A stretch of 64,000 bases of DNA from Chrysogorgia sp. JL179-B06 (GCA_035772405.1 JAYKKM010000073.1:117501-181500); one strand, 5' to 3'; shown: positions 11,452 through 24,479, counted from the stretch's first letter. Notes: generated by a model from the letters alone, not told the origin. A program made the numbers and translations.

Positions 11452-13909
11452 TCTTGCGTTACGTTGCGTTGTGAGACCTTCCATTACGTTGCGAGATCCT
11501 GCGTTACGTTGTGAGACCTTGCGTTACGTTGTGAGACCTTGCGTTACGTTGTGAGACCTTGCGTTACGTTGCGAAATATTGCGTTACGTTGTGAAATCTT
11601 GCGTTACGCTGTGAAATCTTGCGTTACGCTGTGAAATCTTGCGTTACGTTGTGAAATCTTGCGTTACGTTGTGAAATCTTGCGTTACGTTGTGAAATCTT
11701 GCGTTACGTTGTGAAATCTTGCGTTACGTTGTGAAATCTTGCGTTACGTTGTGAAATCTTGCGTTACGTTGTGAAATCTTGCGTTACGTTGTGAAATCTC
11801 GCGTTACGTTGTGAAATCTTGCGTTACGTTGTGAAATCTTGCGTCTTGCGTTACGTTGTGAAATCTTGCGTTACCTTGTGAAATCTTGCGTTACCTTGTG
11901 AAATCTTGCGTTACGTTGCGAGACCTTCCGTTACGTTGCGAGACCTTGCGTTACGTTGTGAAATCTTGCGTTACGTTGTGAAATCTTGCGTTACGTTGTG
12001 AGACCTTCCGTTACGTTGTGAGACCTTCCGTTACGTTGTGAGACCTTCCGTTACGTTGTGAGACCTTCCGTTGCGTTGTGAGACCTTCCGTTACATTGTG
12101 AGACCTTCCGTTACGTTACGAGACCTTCCGTTACGTTACGAGACCTTCCGTTACGTTACGAGACCTTCCGTTACGTTGTGAGACCTTCCGTTACGTTGTG
12201 AGACCTTCCGTTACGTTGTGAGACCTTCCGTTACGTTGTGAGACCTTCCGTTACGTTGTGAGACCTTCCGTTACGTTGTGAAATATTGCGTTACGTTGTG
12301 AAATCTTGCGTAACGTTGTGAAATCTTGCGTTACGTTGTGAAATCTTGCGTTACGTTGTGAAATCTTGCGTTACGTTGTGAAATCTTGCGTTACCTTGTG
12401 AAATCTTGCGTTACCTTGTGAAATCTTGCGTTACCTTGTGAAATCTTGCGTTACCTTGTGAAATCTTGCGTTACCTTGTGAAATCTTGCGTTACCTTGTG
12501 AAATATTGCGTTACGTTGCGAGACCTTCCGTTCGTTGTGAGACCTTGCGTTACGTTGTGAGACCTTGCGTTACGTTGTGAGACCTTGCGTTACGTTGTGA
12601 GACCTTCCGTTACGTTGTGAGACCTTCCATTACGTTACGAGACCTTCCATTACGTTACGAGACCTTCCGTTACGTTACGAGACCTTCCATTACGTTGTGA
12701 GACCTTCCATTACGTTGTGAGACCTTCCACTACCATTACGTTACGAGACCTTCCGTTACGTTACGAGACCTTCCGTTACATTACGAGACCTTCCATTACG
12801 TTGTGAGACCTTCCGTTACGTTACGAGATCTTCCGTTACGTTACGAGACCTTGCATTACGTTACAAGACCCTCCATTACGTTACGAGACCTTCCGTTACG
12901 TTACGAGACCTTCCGTTACGTTACGAGACCTTCCATTACGTTACGAGACCTTCCGTTACGTTACGAGACCTTCCGTTACGTTACGAGATCTTCCGTTACG
13001 TTACGAGACCTTCCATTACGTTACGAGACCTTCCATTACGTTACGAGACCCTCCATTATGTTACGAGACCCTCCATTACGTTACGAGACCTTCCATTACG
13101 TTACGAGACCTTCCATTACGTTACGAGACCTTCCATTACGTTACGAGACCTTCCATTACGTTACGAGACCTTCCATTACGTTACGAGACCTTCCATCACG
13201 TTACGAGACCTTCCATCACGTTACGAGACCTTCCGTTACGTTACGAGACCTTCCGTTACGTTACGAGACCTTCCGTTACGTTACGAGACCTTCCGTTACG
13301 TTACGAGACCTTCCGTTACGTTACAAGACCTTCCGTTACGTTACAAGACCTTCCGTTACATTACGAGACCTTCCGTTACATTACGAGACCTTCCGTTACA
13401 TTACGAGACCTTCCGTTACATTGTGAGACCTTCCGTTACGTTGTGAGACCTTCCGTTACGTTGTGAGACCTTCCGTTACGTTGTGAGACCTTCCGTTACG
13501 TTGTGAGACCTTCCGTTACGTTGTGAGACCTTCCGTTACGTTGTGAGACCTTCCGTTACGTTGTGAGACCTTCCGTTACGTTGTGAGACCTTCCGTTACG
13601 TTGTGAGACCTTCCGTTACGTTGTGAGACCTTCCGTTACGTTGTGAGACCTTCCGTTACGTTGTGAGACCTTCCGTTACATTGTGAGATCTTGCGTTACA
13701 TTGTGAGACCTTGCGTTACGTTGTGAGACCTTCCGTTACGTTGTGAGACCTTCCGTTACGTTGTGAGACCTTCCGTTACGTTGTGAGACCTTCCGTTACG
13801 TTGTGAGACCTTACGTTACATTGTGAGACCTTCCGTTACGTTGTGAGACCTTCCGTTACGTTGTGAGACCTTCCGTTACATTGTGAGACCTTGCGTTACG
13901 TTGTGAGAT
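11452..13909. repeat. 2.46-kb minisatellite, 20-bp unit
   Basis: About 120 head-to-tail copies of a 20-bp unit, consensus GAGACCTTCCGTTACGTTGT with variants. Blocks of different variants are segregated: TTGTGAAATCTTGCGTTACG-type at 11,580-12,000 and 12,280-12,520, TTACGAGACC-type at 12,730-13,420, and TTGTGAGACC-type at 13,420-13,900. Because 60 bp equals 20 codons and one frame has no stop, a 207-codon Arg/Thr/Leu-rich open frame appears at 12,803-13,426. I treat it as non-coding. It lies within the exon 4-5 intron. Confidence 0.97.
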
Positions 13910-14148
13910 GCGACATATTATTGAAACTTTCACACATTTTCACAATTGCAATGTGAACGAACAATTGAACATGGCTTTTCACGCGTGCGATAAACGGCAC
14001 GCGCAGCTCGGTTCGGGTGTGCCAATGCAACAAACGAAAAGGACTGGGTAAACGACAGCATTTTGTGACGAAAAAGGTGGTAAAAACATAGAAGATTATT
14101 AATACATATACCTAAGAATATTACAAGCAAACATATCAACAAACTAAC

Positions 14149-14341
14149 CTTCCTCTGGCTGTTGAAACGGTTTTTTAGGAATTCCAATGGTGACATTTGG
14201 AGACACTGTACCCCTCATAGCCAAGGTTGATGGGAAACCTTGCTTGGCTGGCACCTGGGACCCTGCTGGACTTACAGGGTAGCTAGGGTTGTGGAAGGGC
14301 ACTTGCCTACCACCATCCACGACACTGGTATTATGCATATT
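14149..14341 (-). CDS. Host gene 1, coding exon 4
   Basis: A 193-bp exon with acceptor TTGCTAG and donor GTTAGTTTG, phase 0 in and phase 1 out, consistent with neighbours. The peptide starts NMHNTSVVDGG and is Pro/Ser/Gly/Gln-rich, ending KKPFQQPEE. No domain is recognised. Confidence 0.72.
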
Positions 14342-14500
14342 CTAGCAAGCAAATGGGAAATCCAAGGTACTTTAATCAAATGAGTGACACATTCATTATA
14401 CTTCCAACAATTTCAACAGGACACCAACTTTTTAGAGTAAGAATAAAGGAAATTACAACCAAAGTCAATAAACTGGTGTATTTTTTAAACAACTTCTCGT

Positions 14501-15383
14501 GATAAGTGTGCACAAGAAGGAGAAATCGACGTTATTCTGGCGATGACGTCTTCAATAGTTAGGAAAAACATCAGATAGACCTACCTTAGAGGACAAAAAA
14601 ACTATTATATGCTGATTACTTTCAGTCACTCATTACTGAAATATCGCTGACCAAAGTTTAAAAAACGATGAGTCAGCATTTTAAGCATTTTTTGTCTTTG
14701 TATCTCTAAGTAGTTAGTTGGAACTCGTTTTTGTTTTTCTAGTAAAGCTTCTGTTGAGAGACTGTATCCAGGAGAAGAGCTTAAAACATTTCTATCGCAC
14801 TAGTATGTTAAATTGGGCGCTCTAATGTGTGCATCAATGGAAAGTCGATTCCTCTCTGAATGGGAGTCAGCCAATTGTTGAAGCGAGTAAAAATTCAAGT
14901 TTTCTCCGCGCACTAAAACATCCAATAGGAAGACAATAAACTTAGCTAATTATGTCTTCATTTCTGGCACAAATATTTCAAAAGTTCAGTTGCAAAGCGT
15001 CTTTGTGCTACAAAATCATTGGTTAGTTGTTCGCTTTTCTAGTTGTGCTCAACTTTCCATTGATGCACACATCGGAGCGCCCAATTTAAGGTACTAATGC
15101 AATAGAAATGTTTTAATCTCTTCTCCTGGATACAGTCTCTCAACAGAAGCTTTATTAGCAAAAACAAAAACGAGTTCCAACTAACTTAAAAATGCGGACT
15201 CGTCATTTTTTAAAACTTTCGTCAGTGATATTTCAGTAACGAGAGACTGAAAGTAATCAACATAATAGAGTTTTTTTGTCCTCTGTCAAATTTGAAATTT
15301 CCAAAATTTTTGTTTTTCCTAACTATGGATGACGTCATCGCCAGAATAACGTCGATTTCTCCTTCTTGTGCACACTTATCACA
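14501..15383. mobile_element. 880-bp foldback element
   Basis: The left arm starting GATAAGTGTGCACAAGAAGG (14,501) returns inverted at 15,363-15,383. A second matching pair lies inward: GACTGTATCCAGGAGAAGAG (about 14,760) against its complement at about 15,125. Arms are several hundred bp with small differences and a unique centre near 14,900-15,000. The element lies between exons 3 and 4 of host gene 1. No target-site duplication was resolved. Confidence 0.75.
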
Positions 15384-15554
15384 TGGGGCCATATTGATTG
15401 TTTGGATTGGCATGTTACTCTATAGAAATCATTAGCTTCAATGCAGCGAAGGTGAAAGAAAGAAATGTCAGTTGCTTTTTCAGTACATTTGGCTAACCTA
15501 ATTGGAGTCCCTGCCTCTGGTATAAAGGTTTAAAAAAAATATTTTATTACTTAC

Positions 15555-15716
15555 CAATGGACGAGGTCCGTTTGCTTTTGGACTGCCAGCATAAAACATG
15601 GTGTCTTGGGAAGGTTTTGGCAGAATTGCTTGAGGATAGGAGCTGGGTGAATTTCCTCGATTGCCAACCATGTAATTATTACCTTGATGTGTTATTACCT
15701 GTTGATATTGTTGCGC
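15555..15716 (-). CDS. Host gene 1, coding exon 3
   Basis: A 162-bp exon, 54 codons, phase 0 at both ends. The acceptor is TTATCAG and the donor GTAAGTAAT. The peptide starts AQQYQQVITHQGNNYMVG and is Gln/Ser/Pro-rich. Composition matches the other exons and no domain is recognised. Confidence 0.72.
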
Positions 15717-15899
15717 CTGATAACACATTAAATAAAAATGTTTTTAAAACTACTTTATCAACTTACATAATATATACTACATTAGTTAAGTTATAAAACA
15801 CGTTGTGCTGCATGAGAAGTGTAGAAATAATCAAATATGTAAAAAGGTTGGGGTACTGCCAAAATAGCATGTAAATATATATCCATATCTCTCTTATAT

Positions 15900-16225
15900 C
15901 CCTTGGCAGTCAGTCAATTGCAAACACCACCGAGTTTAAATATCCGGGAGTCATGATCTCATCAACGAAACCTGAGAGGCTCATCGAACACCGACTGGCA
16001 TCAGTCTTAGCAAAATTTGCAGAGCTTCGTAAAGTATTACAAGATCACCGCATTAAATGCAAAACACGGGGAATATTCATGACTTCCTTCATCAGATCAA
16101 GACTCATGCACAACGCTACCACATGGGATCTAAATGATGTATACACCAGCAAGCTAGAAGTAGAATGGGTACGATTACTCCGACGAATCGTTAAGGGTGG
16201 GTTCAAGAGGCAGGATGCTCCATGA
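15900..16225 (+). pseudogene. LINE reverse-transcriptase C-terminal fragment
   Basis: The open frame contains EFKYPGVMISSTKPE followed by a LAKFAELRKVLQDHRI-type stretch and FIRSRLMHNATTW. This arrangement (F-K-Y-L-G-x-x-I, then R-x-x-x-A, then S-x-x-Y/H-x-x-x-W) is typical of the region just downstream of the RT domain in non-LTR retrotransposons. It is truncated at both ends and surrounded by non-coding intron. Confidence 0.6.
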
Positions 16226-16742
16226 AAAGGAATATCGGCTGAGGATAAGAAAAACGGGAACTGGGACTATGCATGGGTCTACAGTAATGCAGATACATGT
16301 ACGGCAGGGCAAGGTTAATTACAGTATTTAAACCTGGGACGAGTCGTGCAGTGTTGCTGAAGCATTGAAAGTTTTTGAAATGATGTCAAAAACTTGCAAC
16401 ACAAACCTGCAATGGAAGCAGAAGTTGATGAGCATACATAAATTTGTTTTGTAATAATTCCTGTGAGCACAAGCAATTCTATGACAAGAATAATGAGTTG
16501 AAGCTAATTCAAATACTAGTGTAATCCATCATTTTGAAATTGTTGTGTCCATCGCAAACAAAAATTCAAAATAGTCGGTTGGTGTGAACTCAATTTGATT
16601 TGCAATGCCATTGCAACAGAAAATATGTGACTGAAATTAGTGATAATAAGTTCACATCGAACATTTGACGATGATTGTATAATTATGAGAGCGATGCTAT
16701 CTCCTTGAATAATGGAGAATAACCATAGCATTATGCACTTAC

Positions 16743-16982
16743 ATTTGCAAATTGCCTCATTTGTTCTTGCTGATAGAGCTCTTTGCCATGAAAGTTAGGT
16801 CCCACACTTCGGCCACTAAATTGCTGTTCACTGAGATGGGTCTGAGGTTTGTACGGCTTGCCAGACATATATTGCGACTGTATTGAGAAATGCTGCTGGC
16901 TAGGACCACCTGCGGCAGCTCCATGGTTTGGAAAGTTCTGGTCTATATTCATGTTTTGGTTTACTGTTGGATCTACAGCTCC
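16743..16982 (-). CDS. Host gene 1, coding exon 2
   Basis: A 240-bp exon, exactly 80 codons, phase 0 in and out. The acceptor has a long T-rich tract ending TTTTTTTCAAG and the donor is GTAAGTGC. The peptide begins GAVDPTVNQNMNIDQNF and is rich in Gln, Asn and Ser. No known domain. Confidence 0.75.
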
Positions 16983-17400
16983 CTTGAAAAAAATATAAGT
17001 ACATTGTATATACATTTTAGTAACAAATAAACATAAATTTGGCATCTCGATTTTGATTGGTTATGTTAGATTATGTTATGGTTATGTTACATACAGTTGA
17101 ACATGTATTAAGTGGTAACCCCCCAGGAATGGCTTTGTGGCCGCTAAATACTAGAGGGACACAAACAATGGGCCTTGGATATGGTCTAATTGTAAATCTT
17201 TGTCCAATCCGGTTTGTGTGTGTGGTGATGATGGAATGAATACGGTATAACTATTATACTGTATATTATTGTTTTGAAAACATTTGTTATATTAGACGTG
17301 ACTGAAGAAGGGTTCGGGTATCAATATTTATGAACCCTGTATACCAACTGAAAATCTGATTTCCCACATACTGAATAATTAGTTTAACCCTTTACTCCCT

Positions 17401-18268
17401 AGGGAAGGTTCATTATTTATGGGTTGGGGCAGGCTGGTGGAAAAATGGGGGGGGGGGGGAAGTATTTTCTCAGATTAAAAGGGGGTTTAAACTATTCTTA
17501 GCATTGCTGACAGGGGGATAAAAAATTCAAGGGCATTTAAACAAAATATCTAAGGGAGAATTAGTCGATGCATGGACAATTACTCGGAAAGGCGGGAAAA
17601 TTTTATCGAAGCACTCAAAAATGGTTTGAAAGATGGTTATATAACTTAATTGTTATACTTTTAAATTGAGATGTTATGCTACATAATACAATATTTGGCT
17701 TTTATGTTTATTTCAACCATGGCCACAACCACATTGAACTAACTGTCCTGGATAATAGTGTAATTCAATAAATACACTATTGTCATTATCACATTTTATA
17801 TACAGTTATTAGCTAGTCGCTAGCCCATTATTTTCTCCCATTTATTATATTGAAGCTCCATTTGAAGAACTTGTCTATGACATTTGTAAAATCTGTAAAT
17901 AAAAGCACTACATTTATATTACTAAACATTAAAAATCAACATGGTATCGGATAGTAGTAAATATTATATTTATATACATGTAGCTGTAAAAGTTCTCACT
18001 ATAATGACTTTTATTTCAATATCAACATTATTTATGTCATTGACCAGTTGATCAAATAGAATAAACTAGCCTTTACATGATTAATGCTTGCATTTTCACA
18101 TCAAGAATTGGTTGGGGGGGGGAGGGTAATATATATGTTTTTAACAATTGACGAGGGGGTTCTATTTTTTGGGTTGTGCATAAAAGTGGGGCCAGATGTT
18201 TTTTAATATATAAATTTTGGAGACCACCAGCCCCCCTCCCTGAACCCATAAATAATGAACCTTCCCAA
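17401..18268. mobile_element. MITE-like element, GGGAAGGTTCATTATTTATG ends
   Basis: GGGAAGGTTCATTATTTATG at 17,401 is matched by its reverse complement at about 18,248-18,268. A G-rich segment follows the left end and C-rich sequence precedes the right end. The interior is non-coding and the target duplication is not resolved. It lies in the exon 1-2 intron of host gene 1. Confidence 0.6.
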
Positions 18269-18412
18269 TATCAACATATAAATTCTCCTTATTGGTCTCC
18301 AAGTATTTCTTATAGTACTAGTTGGGAGAAGTTGTTTTAAAAACATGTCAGTTTATCTTTGGTGATCATTTCCTTTATTCTCATTCTATATATATACTTG
18401 GGTAACCATTGT

Positions 18413-18592
18413 TAGTATAAATACACAGGTGATTATAAAAAATCGCACATGCTGATTGGTCAAGCTACTTTGGATTATTTCACGATAATCACCTACAGCA
18501 TTTAGGCAAAATGATTTTCCAGACAGATGAGGAAATAACCAATTTTAAAGAAAATGCTATTCCAAAAATAACACCTGCGTATTTATACTAAA
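18413..18592. mobile_element. Short MITE, TAGTATAAATAC ends
   Basis: Inverted ends TAGTATAAATACACAGGTG and CACCTGCGTATTTATACTA delimit a roughly 180-bp non-coding element. It includes an internal inverted GATTAT/ATAATC pair. Confidence 0.6.
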
Positions 18593-19229
18593 ACAATTAT
18601 TCACCACTGTTCACCTCCACTTCAGTGAATAATTGTTAAATATTACGTATTAGTGCGAATATCCATCCCAAGGTATAAAGGGATACATCAAACTCAGATT
18701 CTGAGCTATCAGAGTTCAATAAAGTCTCTTTTTCCACGCTGTTATATAAATTACTGTATAGAGCTCACCGGGTTGCTTTGGACTGTTTAAAACATTGAAC
18801 TTTTCATGTGCCAAATCTAATGCAAATGAGCTTTAACAATTTTTTTTAATTTGTTAAAATTTACATTAGGTTTGGCTTATGAAAAGTTCGATGTTTGAAA
18901 CGGGCTTTCATAACCTGAAAAGATCTGAATTATCGATATTTTAGCAATTTTCTCTGGATCCATGTGGGGTACTGTGCTGAGGTTTCAACATCGGTATCCA
19001 AAATAAAAAAGAAATCATGAATCATGTACTGAAGTGTGACTTCTTTAAACAAATCAAATCCATTTTGATCGGATCATTTATATAGCTGGATTGGACATTC
19101 AGAACAAACTAGTTTGCAATCTGATTGGCTAAAAACAATGCGGACCTCTGCAAACATGTGGTGAAAGAAGAGCTTCTTGAACAAGCTGTTTTCCTCCAAT
19201 TCCATGAAGACAAAGAGATTGATGGAACA

Positions 19230-19915
19230 TAATGTAGGGGACACCGGATAGTGGATAATCTCACTATCTGGCCGGATAATTTGTTTTTGACAGTTTTCCA
19301 AAAATATTGATATACAACAAAATAGCAATATTGAGATTGTTTACTGTTCCAGTATTGCTGGTTATGGTTAACTATCTTCTTAAACAGACAAAAGATATCA
19401 ACTTGCAAAAAAATAAGTTCAGTAATGAAATAAAGTCGCTTATAACAGTTAACACTTAACATGTTTCCATAATGCCACTTCAGTTTGTTTACCTTTATAA
19501 GATCTATAATCTATTTCATACAAAGCTTAATAAATTATAATTTCATATATCTCTTTTAATCTTTTACATGCATGTTTAGAGACCATTAGACCAAGTGTGA
19601 TTAATCATACTGTTTAATACTATTTATACTTTCAAACTACCATGTACAGTACTATTTGAGACTGTAGTTATAACATTGTTATTGGTATAACTGCAGGCTT
19701 AAATCCTGAATTGAAACATGGATACTGGTAACTGATTTTCAATGCATCGAATCAAATTCCAGTCACAATGCAGGTTATAGCCCAGAATCTAGTCAAAATA
19801 TGGCAATTCAACTACTCTACCTGAAAATAAGGACTGATCCTTGTACAGTATATCCGGCAAATCTGATATCCGGCCGGATAGTAAAAGGCACTATCCGGTG
19901 CACCCCTATACATAT
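19230..19915. mobile_element. hAT-like relic, TAGGGG..CACCGGATAGTG ends
   Basis: TAGGGGACACCGGATAGTG near 19,234 and the reverse complement of TAGGGGTGCACCGGATAGTG near 19,913 form inverted ends, each followed inward by CTATC(T/C)GGCCGGATA. Such ends resemble hAT elements. The 8-bp target duplication is not clear. No transposase is present. Confidence 0.5.
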
Positions 19916-20085
19916 CAAACTCCAGCACAGCCAGCAACAAAGGTTAAACTTAGCCTTGCAGCATTGACAAGTTTAAAGAAGCCAAAGGAATCGCCATCAC
20001 CAGCCCAGTCACTGTGTGATTGCTTGATTTATGAAATGTTCTTGTTCTCCTACTGTTCAATTATGCAGACATTATATGGGGTGAC

Positions 20086-20155
20086 AACCGACAATAATAA
20101 TAATAAAGACATTTTAGGAGCATTATACAATAGTCTCACTGCTCTTACAACAATA
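20086..20155. repeat. Dispersed repeat copy
   Basis: Matches 3085-3150 almost base for base, including AATAATAATAAAGAC and the word TTAGGAGCATTATACAATAG. Confidence 0.65.
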
Positions 20156-21426
20156 CAGGGCTTTCACTTAGTTCTGAAGCAAATGGCTGTCCCAATGAAG
20201 TAACCATCGGTGTCAGACGTGCCAGGGGTGCGGTCTATACTACCATTACTGCAAAATGTGAATCTTAGGAATACAATTTTCAGCATTAGGAGGAATAGGT
20301 AGGAAATTCAACCTGTCCCCTGGCATTCAAATCACTACATATAAATTACACCGATGATGGAATTTTGGCAGCTTTTCAGCTGCAAATTTTTGGTGAAGGA
20401 AGGCCTCTAAGTTGCATTTTTCGCAACTGGTCCCGGTTTGGTCTTAAAATGTATATATTCCTACACTCGAAATTTTCCTTCACCAAAAATCCTTAGAACC
20501 TGTAATTTAATCGAGTGAAATGCCAAATATTACTTGTTACATGTAAATACTATTTTTTATTACTTTATATTATATTTCTTTTTATCAGGAACCTTCTGAA
20601 AAACATTATTTTTGATGTAGGTTTTTCCTGAATAAAATATATTATCACTGAAGATGAACATGACAGTATGAAAATAATTAAACACAAATTTGAAAAGAAA
20701 ACATTTTTTAACAAGTCTTTAAAAGTAAGGTTTATTGACAATTTGCTTCATATTTTATTAAATTATCGGTATTATGGTCAGCCTCATCCAGTAATTATTA
20801 ATTATCCTCGTGTCCATTGTAGTCCAGCATTGGTTTATAGGCCCAGTGCTCAAAATAATTTTGGCAAAGCATGACCAGTCAGATGTGAATTCAGGCAGTC
20901 AGATCTAAAATTTGGATGGTCAACTATTTTTACTTTAATTTGTGCATTAAAAACAAAAATCTTCTTTCCTTCCACAATTTTGTATTAGTACATGAGGCCA
21001 TGAGATCGTCACTTCTGTTGCCGCCATTTTGACGGCAACTTCCATCCTAGGGCTTTTGTTTAAAGTTGAAGTCAACCCCTGGTGCAATATGGCCTCAAAT
21101 TAAATATAATTTCCAAGTTCTTATTTCTTTGTTTAACAAATAAAACTAAGCAGCCTTTTAAAACCTTTTAAGGTACCACCTGTTGAAGACATTTACTGAC
21201 TTTAGTGCATAAATTAATGATATAAACAACATTTAGAAATAATTGGTAGAAATAATTTAACCAAAATAATTTGACCGGTCACACAGACCTGCCGTGACTG
21301 ATTTCTGGCGATCAAATCATGAAAATCAGCAGTCAGTGACCACTGACTCCCCCGTTACTTTGAGCGCTGTAGGCCCTGATGTAAATGAACTTTTGTAAGC
21401 CATAATAAGTAATTTGTAAGCCGTTA

Positions 21427-22280
21427 TTTTGAGCCAAGGTTCAAATTAGGGGAATAGCGAATCGGTATTCACTTTTAAGAATTCGCTATTCAGTCAAACG
21501 AAAAATCGCTATTCATAGTTTTTTCAGTTGTATTAAAAAGCGTGACTGAATTTCATCTCGCCGAAATCCCCAAAACTAGCCTATAGTATAGATAACGAAA
21601 GGATACAAAAATGCACCACATAAGTTTCAACCATTTTTATTGAGATTGAAGGCATAATATATGACATTTAAAAAGTCATATTTGGCAACTTTTGTGGTTG
21701 GATTTTGACGATTTTCTGCCGCCGCGCAAAACCGTAAGCCCCTGAGAACGACTTTAATGATGGCTACTTCATGTTAGATCAGACGGAAATGCTTCATCAT
21801 CAAAGCTCCTGGAAACAAGAAGACGATTCGTAGCAGCGCTTATAAACTCGTAGCGTGTACTTGTTTACGTGTTTGTAAATATTGATGTAAATATATAGTT
21901 GCATCTTTCTCAAATTCTGTTTAATAAATTCTACACAAACCGAACAGCACTTAATAAAAGAAATCGCATTGCAAGAACGTTGTGGTTGCTCTGTGCATCT
22001 CTTGACTCAATTCTTAATATGAAGATATAAATGTTTGTAGTTAATAAAGCATATTGTTTGTTTTTGCGTAAATTATTTACTGTAAATATGAATTTGGGCG
22101 TGACTTATCCTTGGACAAAAAAACTTCAAATTTTATTTTAAGCCAACTGTTTTGCAATTGGGGTGCCAGGTTCAGATGAAATGCATTATAATGCCATACA
22201 AATATTACACATCGCGCCAAAAACTAGGACGGAAATTCGCTATTCACTTTTAAATATTTAATTTGAACCCTGTTTTGAGC
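21427..22280. mobile_element. hAT-type non-autonomous element with 8-bp TSD
   Basis: The element 21,435-22,272 has ends CAAGGTTCAAATT and AATTTGAACCCTG and perfect 8-bp duplications TTTTGAGC at 21,427-21,434 and 22,273-22,280. Inside each end is a run resembling GAATAGCGAA in inverted orientation. It has no transposase and sits in the first intron of host gene 1. Confidence 0.85.
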
Positions 22281-22435
22281 ACTGTAGGCCCTGATGTACA
22301 TGTGGAATTTAATTTTAGAGTAGCTTTATTATATTACGCTGCTAAATGTCTTTCAAAACATGCTTTAGTTTAGACCCAAGGAATATTCCATATTATAGTG
22401 ATGCTCGGCAAGCACTAAGGCTTCCTCTAGGTATA

Positions 22436-22862
22436 GTAATAATAATAATAATTTATGCATTTCTATAGCGCTAAAACTATAATTATTCTTTCTAAAGCAC
22501 TAAATTAAAATAAATCTATATACAGGCAATATAGTGGTATTAAAAAGTTAAAACGTTAAATGCCTTCGTAAAAAGGAAAGTCTTCAATTGGTTTTTAAAA
22601 ATCTCCACTGATGACGCCCTGCGAATATCAACAGGAAGCTCATTCCACTTAAGGAGGGCCAGCCTTGGTAAAGGCTCTATCCCCAAATGTTTTCTGTATT
22701 GTTTTGGGCACCACCAACATATCCTGGCCATCGGAACTCAAGCTGTGCCGACCAACAGGCTTTGCTTTTAAAAGACCCGAGATGTACAGTGGTGCTTTTG
22801 CATGCAGAGCCTTGTACACCAGCAGCAGTATCTTAAACATCACCCGATACCGAACAGTGTAG
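22436..22862 (-). pseudogene. LINE 3' end, frameshifted, with TAA-repeat tail
   Basis: On the minus strand one frame reads FKILLLVYKALHAKAPLY and, after a frameshift near 22,650-22,730, another reads LKWNELPVDIRRASSVEIFK followed by LKTFLFTKAF. Together these are the conserved last residues of CR1/L2-like non-LTR retrotransposon ORF2. A TAA microsatellite at 22,436-22,452 lies where the 3' tail of such an element is expected. It is a truncated, non-functional copy. Confidence 0.75.
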
Positions 22863-23463
22863 TTTACGCAGATCGGGAGTGATATGGTCGAATTTAGGGA
22901 TCAAGCATGCCACACGTGTCGTGGCATTAAGAACCGCGGCATATCACATTATTTTTCAGCCAATTTTCAAATTTCTGCAGCTAAATTGAGTACTCACAAA
23001 AGCCTTCAAAAGTAAGACAAATGTTCTGGCTTGGCAAAACATTGGCATTTAACCTATCACAGCATGCAATACACCTTTGCACCCACATCATCACTAGGTT
23101 TAAAAGCAGTGATTATTCATGGTTTCATATTGTAAACCAATTACCCATGTACCATATTATGAATAACAACAGATAGCTGTTGAACTAATGAGTGATCAAT
23201 TAAATAACAATACAATGTTTTGACATCAATCACAAACAAAACTATCGAATGGAAATATATAAGCTACAAAACACAACCCTACATGCGATCAGGAAATACA
23301 GTAATAGCTGCAAAGATGAACAACAACACACAAGTGTGCACGACTGAAGTGAATACAGACTTCACTCTTTCACACCAACAGGTGAGTTATAGATAAAGCA
23401 TGCAAAAGAAAACAACCATTATTTTCTTGTACATAACTAAATCCAGAATAACTGTCTACTTAC

Positions 23464-24018
23464 TTGATCTCTCTGAGGGAGTCCCTTTGCAGATATCGAC
23501 CGTCGGTAACTACGAGCAGCATATTCAGCAACCCAGGGTCCGCCAGGCCTTTGTGCTGCTTGGGTATAGTTCCCCTGCTCCAAAGACTTGTTCATATTGA
23601 ACATCTCCGCATTGCGATACTTCCCAGGGAATCTACTGATCGGAAACGCTTCGCTTTCGTTGGCATCTAGCGTAGCGTAGGGACCCGAGTACGCCGAGCC
23701 GGACGCCATGTTCGAATTTGGTAACGGGCTAAACTTCGGCCTTGCCATGTTGTCGACGGGGTTTTCAAATTGCCTCGACGGTAAGCCACCGAACGAGTTC
23801 GACGCCTGTCCGTAGTGGTTAGGGGAGAAGAGATGATGGCCCGCGGGGCCCATCACGCCTGCCTCAGTCTTGTGAGGAGTTTCGTTGTTGGACAATGACG
23901 ACGGGAAGCTCGACGAGACGTTTTTGCCCGTGCTCATGTAACCGTAATCGCTCGAAGAAGCAACTGGGCTGGCGGGGAATTCGCTCAGGCCCACATTCGC
24001 CTTCCTTGTCATATTCAT
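23464..24018 (-). CDS. Host gene 1, first coding exon
   Basis: An open frame of about 185 codons ending at a GTAAGTAGAC donor in phase 0. I place the start at the ATG at 24,016-24,018 (MNMTRKANVGL); the frame stays open upstream through a GTG to about 24,090, so an earlier exon junction cannot be excluded. The peptide is Ser/Gly/Asn/Pro-rich, with SSDYGYMS and PGGPWVAEYAARSY segments, and has no recognisable fold. With exons 2-7 it builds a protein of more than 500 residues of disordered composition, compatible with a nuclear co-regulator. ARID1-like or BCL9-like identity was considered and is not supported. Confidence 0.65.
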
Positions 24019-24479
24019 ATCGGTTGCCACCTGTTGTAGTAGTCGTAGAATTCCACGGAGTGCTCTGATGCCGTTTTGGTAATCTTTGACTCAATGTCGA
24101 CGCGCTGTTCTTCACATAATAATTGGCTCCATAATATTCCACACATCCACATGCTATATTTCTACACAATATATATTTTTACGGAACAAGCGATACCTTT
24201 ACACACACCGTAGCCTTCGAGGTTTCTTCGCAGCTCAAACGACGCGATACAATCCCCTCGGACTCCAGCCTTGATGAGAAACTACGATAAATGGCCTAAT
24301 GGCCATCTAAGTAAGCCAAGAGCATCCGACGGGTTGCTCAATAAAATCGAAGACTTTGAATAACGACGGTGGCGAAATTTCAACAGGTCAACACAAGCAC
24401 ACGTAGCTGGACACTTCGGTGACGTAAAAACTGAATAACAACGGTAATATTCAGGAGAAAACACGATTAAAATGGCACC

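Noticed and set aside
12803..13426. 207-codon Arg/Thr/Leu repeat protein
   Set aside because: Pure product of the 20-bp minisatellite in a stop-free register.
1383..24018. Assignment of host gene 1 to ARID1/Osa or BCL9-type co-activators
   Set aside because: Only composition is similar; no ARID, HD or other diagnostic motif is visible.
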